Shown here piece by piece: positions 7,816-17,555 of a stretch of DNA of 48,583 nt; the first letter of the stretch is position 1; each line of letters begins with the position of its first letter. This stretch comes from an uncultured Collinsella sp. (GTDB taxonomy: Bacteria; Actinomycetota; Coriobacteriia; Coriobacteriales; Coriobacteriaceae): assembly GCA_900547345.1 (NCBI GenBank), contig URGG01000003.1, forward strand, positions 1-48,583. The letters are read 5' to 3'. The position numbers and the translations under genes were made by a program. The notes beneath the pieces are model-generated. The model saw only the letters and a list, made by a program, of their open reading frames with translations. It ran no database searches and was not told the origin of the DNA.

Positions 7816-8391
7816 ATGCCCACGTCACAAAGCCAGAAAAAAGAAGCCATCGCCCAGGCGACCGAGCAGGAGCTCGCATCGCTCGCGGGTCGTGGCGTGC
7901 GTATCGCGGGCAACGCGTGCTCGCCGATCGTGCTGGTCAAAGGCGATCTGGACGAGGCCGAGCGTTCGGGTGGCGAGCTTGCCGCCGGCCCGGATGGCGC
8001 GGCGTTGCGCAAGGCGCTTGGGGCCATCGGCTACGCGCCCGAGGATTTTTGCGTGCTGGCAAGCGTCGCCGGCGTGGGTGATGGGACGGTCGCGGTGGGC
8101 GAGACTCTGCCGTGCGAGCTGTTCCGTGAGGCGCTTGAGGCTTTGGACCCCGAGGCGGTGCTGCTGCTCGACAACAACGCGGCTGACGCCATGCGCGAGA
8201 CCTACGCCGATATGCTCGTGGCGATCGATGACTTCGACACCGCCATGCTCAAGCCCGGCCTGGTCGCCCATGTGCAGGGCCGCCGCGTGCTCGCGCTCGA
8301 TGGCTTTGAGGCGGCGCTGACCGACAAAGCGGCCAAGCAGCGCATGTGGGCCTACATCAAGCAGCTGACCCCGGCGGCCGCTCCGCTGTAG
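7816..8391 (+). CDS. Uracil-DNA-glycosylase-fold protein, probably inactive
   Basis: About 191 aa, uncertain family. The order of elements recalls family-4/5 uracil-DNA glycosylases: a first strand (SPIVLVKGDLDE) where active enzymes have GEAPG, then GGELAAGPDGAALRKALGAIG resembling the 'GxPFVGxAGxLL' helix, a strand at DFCVLASV, DPEAVLLLDNNAADAM resembling 'RPKVIVALGxxAA', and a short C-terminus. The catalytic GEAPG and HPSP motifs are not present as such, and there are no iron-sulphur cysteines in the usual pattern. It may therefore be a non-catalytic relative. GGAG lies 5 nt before the ATG at 7816. No operon partner. Confidence 0.6.
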   Translation: MPTSQSQKKEAIAQATEQELASLAGRGVRIAGNACSPIVLVKGDLDEAERSGGELAAGPDGAALRKALGAIGYAPEDFCVLASVAGVGDGTVAVGETLPCELFREALEALDPEAVLLLDNNAADAMRETYADMLVAIDDFDTAMLKPGLVAHVQGRRVLALDGFEAALTDKAAKQRMWAYIKQLTPAAAPL

Positions 8392-8455
8392 CGGATTGGC
8401 GCCGGTGAGCGATTGCCTGGCGGGCAAGACACGCCGCGAGATCGGCGCCGCACTT

Positions 8456-9733
8456 CTACATCACAGCGCGCAGCTCAAACCGATCGCCGTTAATGCGGAA
8501 CTGACAGTTGCCGTTCATGCGCTCCACGGCAAGTTTGATGCTCTTGGTGCCAAAGCCGTGGCCCGCATGCCGGGTCACGGGCATGCCGTCGACCATGCGC
8601 GGCGCGCGGTCAAACGTGTTGGAAACTAACAGCAGCAGCTGGCCGTCCTCTAATCGCAGGTCAAAGTCGACGAATCGCTTTCCCTGGGGCGCGGCGCTCG
8701 CGGCGGTGATAGCGTTTTCCAAGGCATTTGAGAGCACGCTAAACAGGTCGGCGTCACCTACGTGGATGGTTTCGGGTACGGCGGCGCGCAGGTTGGCGGT
8801 AATGCCGTTTCTATTGATATCCGAGTTAAATGACGAAAGCGCGATGTTTACGGTCTCGTTGGCGCAGAAGCGGCGTACGGCGGTGCGATCGCCGGCTTCG
8901 CAGAGTTCATCGATGCGTTTGAGCGCCTCGTCGGTGTGGCCCTCCTCAATTAAAGCGGCCAGGCCGCGTAGGAAGTGGCGCATATCGTGGCGAAGAATCG
9001 ACAGCTCGCGCCCAGATTGACGCCAAGCCTCGAGCTCTTTGATGGCGGCGCTGTCGCGGGTTTCGAGCATCCAGCGCTCTCGCTCGGCGGTTTCCTTTTC
9101 TTCGTATTCGCGCAGGTAAACGGCAAGAAACATAAGATAGAAGGCACAGAGCGCAAATGCCAAAAACTCAACCGTTACCACCGAGCCCGAGTGGAACAGC
9201 GTGGTGTAGACGTTGGTGGCATAGTCAAAGACGTAATAGACGAGCGGCAGGATTAAAAGGATGCCCAGCTCGGTGGTGCTTTTAATCGCCAAGCGTGGAC
9301 CGATGTCGCCGGCCCAATGCAACAGGACGGCAAAGACGGCGAGTGTGGTCGCGATGCGCGCCAGATAGTACGCGATCTGCGAATCGGTTGCGGCAAAGGC
9401 GGCGATGCCCATCCAATTGCTGAACTGGCAGCTCAGATAAGCACTCGTAATGCCGAGCGCGGCAAGCAGCGGGCTCAGGTGGTAGCGCGCACACAGGTAG
9501 ACGATAAGCGGCAGGTGCACGGCAAGTGGATAAACCTGTCGGGCAAATAGTTCGCCGCCAACGACATTGGCGATCGAAAAGGCAGCGCCGGTCACGATGC
9601 CGACCAACACCAGTTCAAGCGCATGACGCCGGTTGATCTCGACACCGCACAGCGCCGCCGAGGCAAAGACGCCAAAGAGCAGCGTCGTGGCGTGGTGGAT
9701 TGCCCAAAGGACCATTTCGACCGAGGAGACCAT
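8456..9733 (-). CDS. Membrane sensor histidine kinase, GHKL type (AgrC/LytS-like)
   Basis: 425 aa. About six hydrophobic segments in residues 1-215 form a membrane sensor. A cytosolic coiled region (~220-255) follows, then the phospho-acceptor box ILRHDMRHFLRG at ~265 and a GHKL ATPase domain with an N box (LSNALENAI) and a G box (GHGFGTKSIK). The H box resembles Spo0B/AgrC/CitA-type kinases rather than classical HisKA. The ATG overlaps the TGA of the LytTR regulator gene (TGATG), so the pair is coupled. AgrC-like kinases often sense peptides, but no peptide gene is visible beside it. The ligand is unknown. Confidence 0.88.
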   Translation of the reverse strand: MVSSVEMVLWAIHHATTLLFGVFASAALCGVEINRRHALELVLVGIVTGAAFSIANVVGGELFARQVYPLAVHLPLIVYLCARYHLSPLLAALGITSAYLSCQFSNWMGIAAFAATDSQIAYYLARIATTLAVFAVLLHWAGDIGPRLAIKSTTELGILLILPLVYYVFDYATNVYTTLFHSGSVVTVEFLAFALCAFYLMFLAVYLREYEEKETAERERWMLETRDSAAIKELEAWRQSGRELSILRHDMRHFLRGLAALIEEGHTDEALKRIDELCEAGDRTAVRRFCANETVNIALSSFNSDINRNGITANLRAAVPETIHVGDADLFSVLSNALENAITAASAAPQGKRFVDFDLRLEDGQLLLLVSNTFDRAPRMVDGMPVTRHAGHGFGTKSIKLAVERMNGNCQFRINGDRFELRAVM

Positions 9734-10455
9734 CAGTGTCTCCCACCCTCAAAGCGCACCGCAAAGTAGGCGTCTTGGAATCCCTGCTTGCAACTGCGCG
9801 AAAGCGGGATGCACGCGCCCGAGCGCATGACGATGTCCGTGCGGTCAAAGTGATCGATATTGCGCAGGTTGACCTGGTAGCTGCGGTGGCATTTAAAGAA
9901 GACTGCGTTTTGCTCCAAGCGGTCCTCGACGCTGCGGAACGACTCGAGTGCCTCGATATCGCGTCCGTCGCGCAGGTGGAAGACCACGTGCTTGTTGCGC
10001 GCCTCGGCATATTCGATGTCGGACAGGCGCAGGGCGTGGTAGCCAAAGGAAGTTTTGATCACGAGCTCGTCGGTTGCCGCCGGGCGCATGCTCGAAAGCT
10101 CGTCGAGTAACTGCGCCAGGCGTTCGTAAGTCACGGGCTTGAGCAGATAGTCGAAGGCGCGGACCTCGTAGGATTCCAGCGCGAACTCGGGCGACGAGGT
10201 GAGGAACACCAGGCGCACGGCGGTGTCGGCCTGGCGCAGTTCGCGTGCGGTGTCCATGCCGTTGACGAGCGGCATGATCATGTCGAGCAGAATGATGTCG
10301 GCGCGCGATGCGGCATGGCGGGCCAGCAGGTCCTCGCCGCGTGTGACGAGCGCAACATCGACCGCCGTGCCCGTCTCGGTCGACCAACGGTCGATCATCC
10401 GGTGCAGTCTATCTAGAAAAGCGACATCATCGTCGCAGGCAATAATCTTGAGCAT
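9733..10455 (-). CDS. Response regulator with LytTR DNA-binding domain
   Basis: 240 aa. Receiver domain at ~1-120 with the acidic pocket (ACDDD), the phospho-aspartate in IILLDMIMP (~57), FLTSS, and the conserved lysine in YLLKPVT. A LytTR domain at ~135-235 has FGYHALRLSDIEYAEARNKH and CHRSYQVNLRNI. Such regulators bind imperfect direct repeats upstream of secretion, bacteriocin or cell-surface genes. It is first in a two-gene unit with the kinase. Targets are not evident in the window. Confidence 0.93.
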   Translation of the reverse strand: MLKIIACDDDVAFLDRLHRMIDRWSTETGTAVDVALVTRGEDLLARHAASRADIILLDMIMPLVNGMDTARELRQADTAVRLVFLTSSPEFALESYEVRAFDYLLKPVTYERLAQLLDELSSMRPAATDELVIKTSFGYHALRLSDIEYAEARNKHVVFHLRDGRDIEALESFRSVEDRLEQNAVFFKCHRSYQVNLRNIDHFDRTDIVMRSGACIPLSRSCKQGFQDAYFAVRFEGGRH

Positions 10456-10662
10456 TCGGCCCCCTTAAGTAGTTCGATTTTGCCACATCGGGTACGCGCC
10501 GCTTGCGGGGGTGCGGACCGTTTGCGCCCCACGGCGTGCAACTCGCGCCAAGCGGTATTGCGGTGGCGAAAGATGCCTCCTGCGCCATCGAGAGCTCAGC
10601 TATCCTCAGCTTGCCAGTTCGAATATGGACCTGCCACATGATTGAATCTTTATTTCAACTTT

Positions 10663-10712
10663 ACACCTAGGTTTACAGCTGTCTTGTCAGCTGTAAACCT
10701 AGGTGTCATACT
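10663..10712 (+). promoter_or_regulatory. nadABC promoter with candidate NiaR operator
   Basis: Two perfect 19-bp arms (10663-10681 and 10688-10706) are separated by 6 bp; each contains ACACCTAGGTTTACA or its reverse. A promoter TTGTCA (10684-10689), 17 bp, CATACT (10707-10712) is overlaid exactly by the right arm. Each arm is itself nearly symmetric around CCTAGG, so two repressor dimers could bind. The NiaR gene ends the operon, making it the likely binder. Confidence 0.8.
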
Positions 10713-10747
10713 AAAGCCCCAAGATTCGCCAAAAGAGAGGGGCCTTG

Positions 10748-11773
10748 ATGGCACAGAGCGCGAACATGGATGCGTCGGAGCTTGCACGCGATATCGCGGC
10801 CGGCTTGGCATCGGCAACGACGGCAACGGAGCGTGCGGCACTGGTGCCCGCAGAGCTCGTCGAGGCCATTCAGCAACTAAAAACCCAACGTGACGCGGTG
10901 ATCCTGGCGCACTATTACGTGGCGCCCGAGGTCCAAGCCGTTGCCGATTACGTCGGCGATAGCTTCTACCTGGCAAAGCTCGCCAAGAGCCTGCCGCAGC
11001 AGACCATCGTGTTGTGCGGCGTGGAGTTTATGGGCGAGAGCGCCAAGCTGCTCAATCCCACTAAGACCGTGCTGCTGCCCGAGCCGGGCGCAGACTGTCC
11101 CATGGCGCACATGGTCAAGCGCGAGACGGTTGACGCGGCGCGCGCCGAGTACGGCGACGACCTGGCCGTGGTGTGCTACGTCAACTCCACGGTCGAGATC
11201 AAGAGCTGGAGCGACGTGTGCGTCACCAGTTCCAACGCCGTTAAGATCGTGTCCGAGCTGCCGCAGCAGCATATCCTGTTCATTCCCGACCAAAACCTGG
11301 GACGCTTCGTAGCCGAGCAGGTGCCGCAAAAGCACGTCATCCTCAACAACGGCTACTGCCCACGCCATCACATCATCACCGTCGAGCAGATCGTCGACGC
11401 GACGGAGGCCCACCCCGACGCGCTCGTGCTGGCGCACCCCGAGTGCAAGGCCGACGTCCTGGCCGAGGCCGACTACATCGGCTCCACCGCCGGCATCATC
11501 AAGTATGCCGAGGAGTCCGGCGCGAGCGAATTCATCATCGTGACGGTCCGCGGCGTGCTCTACGAGCTCGAGCGCCGCTGCCAGGGCACCGGCAAGAAGT
11601 TCTACTTCCCCGCGGTGCAGCCCACCTGCGTCAACATGGATCTCATCACGCTCGAGAAGCTCGTGCGCTGCCTGGAGACGGGCGAGGGCGAGGTGCAGAT
11701 CGGCGTGTCGGACGAGGCTGCCGACCAGGCTAAACTCACGCTCGACCGCATGCTCGAGTACGCGGCGCGTTAG
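10748..11773 (+). CDS. nadA: Quinolinate synthase NadA
   Basis: About 341 aa. Condenses iminoaspartate (from NadB) with dihydroxyacetone phosphate to quinolinate, using a [4Fe-4S] cluster. Three cluster cysteines are visible in family contexts: LCGVEFMGESAKLL (~96), CYVNSTVEIK-type region (~140 onwards) and PTCVNMDLITLEKL (~300). The substrate motif AHYYVAPEVQ is near residue 55. AGAGAGGGG lies 5 nt before the ATG at 10748; a TTG directly before it is not needed. First gene of nadA-nadB-nadC-niaR, behind the palindromic operator. A short N-terminal extension of ~40 residues precedes the core. Confidence 0.96.
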   Translation: MAQSANMDASELARDIAAGLASATTATERAALVPAELVEAIQQLKTQRDAVILAHYYVAPEVQAVADYVGDSFYLAKLAKSLPQQTIVLCGVEFMGESAKLLNPTKTVLLPEPGADCPMAHMVKRETVDAARAEYGDDLAVVCYVNSTVEIKSWSDVCVTSSNAVKIVSELPQQHILFIPDQNLGRFVAEQVPQKHVILNNGYCPRHHIITVEQIVDATEAHPDALVLAHPECKADVLAEADYIGSTAGIIKYAEESGASEFIIVTVRGVLYELERRCQGTGKKFYFPAVQPTCVNMDLITLEKLVRCLETGEGEVQIGVSDEAADQAKLTLDRMLEYAAR

Positions 11774-11787
11774 AACGATGTTGCATG

Positions 11788-11800
11788 AGGGACGGTCCCT
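11788..11800. repeat. Short GGGAC palindrome between nadA and nadB
   Basis: The 13-bp sequence AGGGACGGTCCCT is symmetric. It lies between the nadA stop and the nadB ribosome site, within the transcribed spacer. It shares the AGGGAC core of the larger palindromes in the window. Confidence 0.55.
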
Positions 11801-11828
11801 TATGTCACATTCAAGGGAGAGGATTCCT

Positions 11829-13205
11829 GTGGAAACCAAGCAATACCCCGATATGGAGTGCGACGTCGTCATTGCCGGCTGCGGCGTGGCGGGTCTGTAC
11901 GCGGCCCTCAATCTGCCGACGAGCACGCGCGTGATCATGCTCTCCAAGGGCGCTGTCGACGAGTGCGATTCGATGCTCGCGCAGGGCGGCATTTGCGTGC
12001 TGCCCGAAGGCTCGGACTACGATGCCTTCTTTGAGGACACCATGCACGCCGGCCACTACGAGAACCGCCGCGAGAGCGTCGACATCATGATCCGCTCGAG
12101 CCGCTCGGTCATCAACGACCTGCTAGCGATGGGCGTGGATTTTGAGCGCAAGGCCGACGGCAGCCTCGACTTTACCCGCGAAGGCGCACACAGCCGTCCG
12201 CGCATTGCCTTCCATGCCGATATCACCGGCAAGGAGATTACGACCAAGCTGCTTCAGGCTGTCCGCAAGCTGGACAACGTGCAGATTTTTGAGCACGTGG
12301 CCATGACCGACATCCTAACGGGCGAGCGTGACGGCGCCACGGTGTGCACCGGCGTCGTCGCCGTTCCCGTGGACGAGAACAGCTCGGTTCGTCCTGCCGA
12401 CGAGCTGGCAAATGCCGCCGAGGGCGTGCATGCCGGCGAGCCGTTTAAGATCCATGCCCGCCACACGCTGTGGGCGACGGGCGGCATCGGCGGCGTATAC
12501 GACCATTCGACCAACTACCCGCAGCTCACGGGCGATGCCTGCTACATTGCTCAGGAGCATGGCATTAAGATGGAGCACCTGGACTACGTGCAGATCCACC
12601 CTACGGGACTGTTCTCACCGCAGCCGGGCCGCACCTTCCTGATCAGCGAGAGCTGCCGCGGCGAGGGCGCGATTTTGCTCAACGCCGCTGGCGAGCGCTT
12701 TACCGACGAGCTTCAGCCGCGCGATGTGGTCGCCGCCGCCATTCGCGAGCAGATGAAGCAGGACGGCACCGAGCACGAGTGGCTGAGCTTTGCCCCCGTC
12801 GAGCGCGATGTGGTGACCGGGCACTTTGCCAACATTCGCGCACGTTGCCTGGAGGACGGCCGCGACATCTTGGACGAGCCCATCCCCGTTACGCCCACGC
12901 AGCACTACTTTATGGGCGGCGTGTGGGTCGACAAGGACGGCCGCACCTCGATGCCCGAGCTCTACGCCGCGGGCGAGACGGCTTGCAACGGTGTTCACGG
13001 CAAGAATCGCCTGGCTTCAAACAGCCTGCTCGAGGCACTGGTCTGGGGTCGTCGCGCCGCGTGGTACATGCGCACCGGCGAGTCGCTCGCAGTGGAGCAG
13101 GCGGGCGATCCCGCGCTCGATGGCCGTCATCGCGCCCTGGGCGCCGACCCTCTGGCAATCGATGATTTGGCCCGTGCCGCCGGCACGCAGGCCGTGGAGG
13201 AGTAG
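11829..13205 (+). CDS. nadB: L-aspartate oxidase NadB, short form
   Basis: About 458 aa. An FAD enzyme of the succinate dehydrogenase/fumarate reductase flavoprotein family that oxidises aspartate to iminoaspartate for NadA, using fumarate as acceptor in anaerobes. The dinucleotide-binding motif VVIAGCGVAGLYAAL is at the N-terminus. Also seen are LAQGGICV, TGGIGGVYDHSTN, YVQIHPTGL, SESCRGEGAILLN and HGKNRLASNSLLEALVWG. The last motif is close to the end: the C-terminal helical domain found in ~540-aa NadB proteins is missing. The start is GTG at 11829, 6 nt after GAGAGG; an earlier ATG at 11778 would read through the palindrome. nadC begins 3 bp after the stop. Confidence 0.94.
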   Translation: METKQYPDMECDVVIAGCGVAGLYAALNLPTSTRVIMLSKGAVDECDSMLAQGGICVLPEGSDYDAFFEDTMHAGHYENRRESVDIMIRSSRSVINDLLAMGVDFERKADGSLDFTREGAHSRPRIAFHADITGKEITTKLLQAVRKLDNVQIFEHVAMTDILTGERDGATVCTGVVAVPVDENSSVRPADELANAAEGVHAGEPFKIHARHTLWATGGIGGVYDHSTNYPQLTGDACYIAQEHGIKMEHLDYVQIHPTGLFSPQPGRTFLISESCRGEGAILLNAAGERFTDELQPRDVVAAAIREQMKQDGTEHEWLSFAPVERDVVTGHFANIRARCLEDGRDILDEPIPVTPTQHYFMGGVWVDKDGRTSMPELYAAGETACNGVHGKNRLASNSLLEALVWGRRAAWYMRTGESLAVEQAGDPALDGRHRALGADPLAIDDLARAAGTQAVEE

Positions 13206-13208
13206 ACC

Positions 13209-14069
13209 ATGAATCCCATTACCATGAAGCTCGTCGTCGATGATCTGATTCTGCAGGCCCTGCGCGAGGACATCACGTTTGAGGACGTGAGCACGGCGAG
13301 CGTGTGCCCCACGGCGCGTCCCGCCACGGTGGAGCTTATCGCCAAGGCCGACGGCATCATCGCCGGCTTGGATGTGTTTGCCCGCACCTTTGAGCTGCTG
13401 GATTCGCAGAGCTCGGTGCTGTTTGATGTCTCGGATGGCGACGAGGTGCATGCCGGCGATCACGTGGGCCAGGTGCGCGGCGACGCGCGCGTGTTGCTTT
13501 CGGGCGAGCGCGTGGCGCTCAACTACCTGCAGCGCATGAGCGGCATCGCTACCTATACACACAGCATGGCCGCGGCGCTCGAGGGAACCAAGACCGTGCT
13601 CGTCGACACGCGCAAGACCACGCCGGGCATGCGCGTGTTTGAGAAGGCGGCGGTTGAGATTGGCGGCGGCAGCAACCACCGCTACAACCTGTCGACGGCC
13701 GTCATGCTCAAGGACAACCACATCGATGCCGCCGGTGGCGTGACGCGTGCGATTGAGATGGCGCGCGCCCATGCATCGTTTACCACGACGGTCGAGATCG
13801 AGTGCGAGAACCTGGACATGGTGCGCGAGGCCATGGAGGCCGGCGCCGACATCATCATGTTCGACAACATGACCCACGACGACATGGCTGCCGCGATTGA
13901 ACTTATCGCCGGCCGTGCCAAGACCGAGTGTTCGGGCAACGTGGATGCCAGCAATATCCGCGCGCTTGCCGACCTGGGCGTTGACTTTATTAGCTCGGGC
14001 GCCCTGACGCACTCCGCGCCGATCCTCGACCTCTCGCTTAAGCACCTGCGTCTGCTGGACGGTAAATAA
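13209..14069 (+). CDS. nadC: Quinolinate phosphoribosyltransferase (decarboxylating) NadC
   Basis: 286 aa. Converts quinolinate and PRPP to nicotinate mononucleotide. Motifs seen: LREDITFEDVST near residue 18, ALNYLQRMSGIAT near 105, DTRKTTPGMRVFEKAAVEIGGG near 140 (substrate-binding Arg/Lys), and VMLKDNHI near 170. The C-terminal barrel has IMFDNMT and SSGALTHSAPILDLSLK. The ribosome site GGAGG lies in the nadB 3' end. Its stop shares a base with the niaR start (TAATG). Length is normal. Confidence 0.97.
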   Translation: MNPITMKLVVDDLILQALREDITFEDVSTASVCPTARPATVELIAKADGIIAGLDVFARTFELLDSQSSVLFDVSDGDEVHAGDHVGQVRGDARVLLSGERVALNYLQRMSGIATYTHSMAAALEGTKTVLVDTRKTTPGMRVFEKAAVEIGGGSNHRYNLSTAVMLKDNHIDAAGGVTRAIEMARAHASFTTTVEIECENLDMVREAMEAGADIIMFDNMTHDDMAAAIELIAGRAKTECSGNVDASNIRALADLGVDFISSGALTHSAPILDLSLKHLRLLDGK

Positions 14070-14614
14070 TGAACGCCCGCGAGCGTCGCCGTGCCATCAT
14101 GGCCGTGCTCGAGGGGGCCAAGGGGCCCGTATCGGGCAGCGCGCTTGCCCGCGAGGTGGGTGTGAGCCGCCAGATCGTGGTGCAGGACATCGCCCTGCTG
14201 CGCGCCGATGGGCACGATATCGTGGCGACCAACCGCGGCTACGTGCTGCAGGAGGCCCCCAGCAGCCCCGCCGTGCCTACGCGCTTGGTCAAGGTTCGCC
14301 ACAGCGTGGAGCAGGCGGGCGACGAGCTTACGAGTATCGTCGATGCGGGTGGCGCCGTGCTCAACGTGATCGTCAACCATCGTGTGTACGGCAAGATCAC
14401 GGCCGACCTGGACATCCGCAACCGCCGCGATGTCGAGCGCTATCTGCGCGATATCGAGAGCGGCAAGAGCTTTCCGCTGCTTACGGTGACGAGTGGCTAT
14501 CACTTCCATCGCATTGCGGCGGAGGACGAACAGACCCTCGACGAGATCGAGGCGATGCTCAAGGAAAAAGGCTACCTAGCAGACCTGATGCCCTACGAAG
14601 ACGATTTGTCCTAG
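14069..14614 (+). CDS. niaR: NAD biosynthesis repressor NiaR (HTH-11 + 3H domain)
   Basis: 181 aa. A nicotinate-responsive repressor of NAD genes. The winged HTH (RRRAIMAVLEGAKGPVSGSA, then LAREVGVSRQIVVQDIALLR) occupies residues ~5-65. The 3H domain follows with its three histidines in VRHSVEQAGDEL, VNHRVYG and GYHFHRI. Co-translated with nadC through a TAATG overlap, which is a common arrangement for this regulator. It probably binds the operator at 10663-10706 and so also represses itself. Full length. Confidence 0.94.
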   Translation: MNARERRRAIMAVLEGAKGPVSGSALAREVGVSRQIVVQDIALLRADGHDIVATNRGYVLQEAPSSPAVPTRLVKVRHSVEQAGDELTSIVDAGGAVLNVIVNHRVYGKITADLDIRNRRDVERYLRDIESGKSFPLLTVTSGYHFHRIAAEDEQTLDEIEAMLKEKGYLADLMPYEDDLS

Positions 14615-14631
14615 TCGACGCCGCATCTATA

Positions 14632-14698
14632 AGTTGCGGTGAAATAGTTCCTAAAATCGGCATCCAAGACATAAAACAGGAACTATTCCACCGCAACT
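14632..14698. repeat. GTTGCGGTGAAATAG palindrome, copy 1
   Basis: Arms 14632-14652 and 14678-14698 (21 bp, one mismatch) begin AGTTGCGGTG and end AGTTCCT before a 25-nt centre. The same arms occur at 40358-40424, and the outer half recurs at 27888-27955. It lies just past niaR. Confidence 0.85.
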
Positions 14699-14737
14699 GC
14701 CAAGGGTCCCGCTCCAAGATTAGCTGCCCACATATGC

Positions 14738-14777
14738 AAAAGGAGGCCTCCGCGGCGATGCGGAAGCCTCCTTTTTT
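14738..14777. terminator. Bidirectional terminator between niaR and ferredoxin
   Basis: A strong two-part stem (AAAAGGAGGC / GCCTCCTTTT, plus TCCGC / GCGGA inside) is followed by a T run on the plus strand, with an A run at its left end. It can end the nad operon and the converging ferredoxin gene. Confidence 0.85.
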
Positions 14778-14816
14778 GTGCACGGTGTACTTTTGAGTGT
14801 GCAAGTGGGGGAGTTG

Positions 14817-15002
14817 TTACTCCTCGACGATCTCGGTGATCGCGCCAGCGGGGCAAGCGTCCTGGCAAGCGCCACAGGCGACGCAGGAGTCCTCGTCAGC
14901 GACGGTAGCGACGTCCTGGAGCTCCAGAACGCCAGCGGGGCAGGAGTCGACGCAAACGCCACAAGCGATGCACTCGTCGGCATCAATTACGGGATGAGCC
15001 AT
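14817..15002 (-). CDS. 2[4Fe-4S] ferredoxin
   Basis: 61 aa. A small clostridial-type electron carrier in the cytosol. Two classic cluster motifs, CIACGVCVDSCPAG and CVACGACQDACPAG, hold eight cysteines. The protein is acidic, as usual. The ATG at 15002 has GAGAGG about 9 nt upstream; a longer frame to 15068 lacks a ribosome site. Monocistronic, ending at the shared terminator. Likely partners are pyruvate:ferredoxin oxidoreductase-type enzymes or a hydrogenase, none of which is in the window. Confidence 0.96.
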   Translation of the reverse strand: MAHPVIDADECIACGVCVDSCPAGVLELQDVATVADEDSCVACGACQDACPAGAITEIVEE

Positions 15003-15226
15003 GGTAGTTTCCTCTCTGTTGACCGACGCTACAGGCGATGCGCGCCGGTTTGATTCGGGCAAAAACATACCACGGGAGCGACCGTTTGCAATACCCTCTG
15101 GCCGGCATCTTCATACCGTTCGCCGAGTATGCCACGGCTTACTAAAAAACATGCAGGTGAGGCCGATGAGCTGCGCAAATGTTAGCTAAAGGTGACTTGA
15201 AATATTGGGCGATTGAGCGTGCTTGC

Positions 15227-15396
15227 GGAAACCGCATCCCATTATTTTGTCGAAAAACGGGTTGCAGTTTCCGGTTAGGCCCGCTAGCGGAAAATGCGAG
15301 CCGGTATCAGCTCTCAAAACGGGATACGGTTTCCGGTTGAGCCTTCAGACGGAAACTGCGACCCGGAATCCACGCTCAAACCGGGATGAGCTTTCC
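15227..15396. repeat. Alternating 14-bp repeat array B (six units, 62-bp period)
   Basis: Forward units start at 15227, 15289 and 15351; reverse units at 15259, 15321 and 15383. Steps are 32, 30, 32, 30 and 32 bp, exactly as in array A (204-372). Units follow GGAAANNGCRWCCC with a few deviations, such as the second forward unit ending AGCC. Spacers are 18 or 16 bp and differ from those of array A. It lies in the ferredoxin-dnaK intergenic region, about 130 bp upstream of the dnaK operator. Confidence 0.85.
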
Positions 15397-15524
15397 GCAA
15401 GACGGCCCCCAGGCACCCCCGGACGCAAACCTCAGCCATCTCTACATAGATCTCGATAGATTTGCCGAGAACTCAAACAGTGCGTCTACCTGCGCATTTA
15501 AGAACCTAAACTCTCAGCAATAAG

Positions 15525-15559
15525 AAATCTTATATGAATTGACTTAGATTTTGTATATT
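15525..15559 (+). promoter_or_regulatory. dnaK promoter with candidate HspR operator
   Basis: AAATCTTA-N11-TTAGATTT at 15525-15551 is followed at once by an extended -10-like TGTATATT (15552-15559). The same 27-bp architecture and -10 position occur upstream of clpB (24814-24849), with a different 11-bp centre except for shared TAT..GAC ends. The actinobacterial HAIR sequence itself (CTTGAGT-N7-ACTCAAG) and CIRCE were not seen. HspR, encoded in this operon, is the likely binder. Confidence 0.75.
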
Positions 15560-15603
15560 CCGGCCCATAAGGGGATACACTACATCCTGAAAGACAAGCC
15601 GAA

Positions 15604-15633
15604 GCGCCGCGCGACAGATCGTCGAGGCGGCGC
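15604..15633 (+). other. 5' leader hairpin of dnaK
   Basis: GCGCCGC (15604-15610) and GCGGCGC (15627-15633) can pair in the dnaK leader, ending about 17 nt before the ribosome site GAGAGAGGG. The clpB leader holds a comparable GC hairpin (24891-24908). Confidence 0.5.
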
Positions 15634-15660
15634 GAACGCAAAAGAGAGAGGGAATTTCTA

Positions 15661-17553
<1,893 letters not shown>

Positions 17554-17555
17554 TC

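Noticed and set aside
15003..15660. A CIRCE or canonical HAIR operator upstream of dnaK
   Set aside because: Neither TTAGCACTC-N9-GAGTGCTAA nor CTTGAGT-N7-ACTCAAG was found; the sequence shared with clpB was reported instead.
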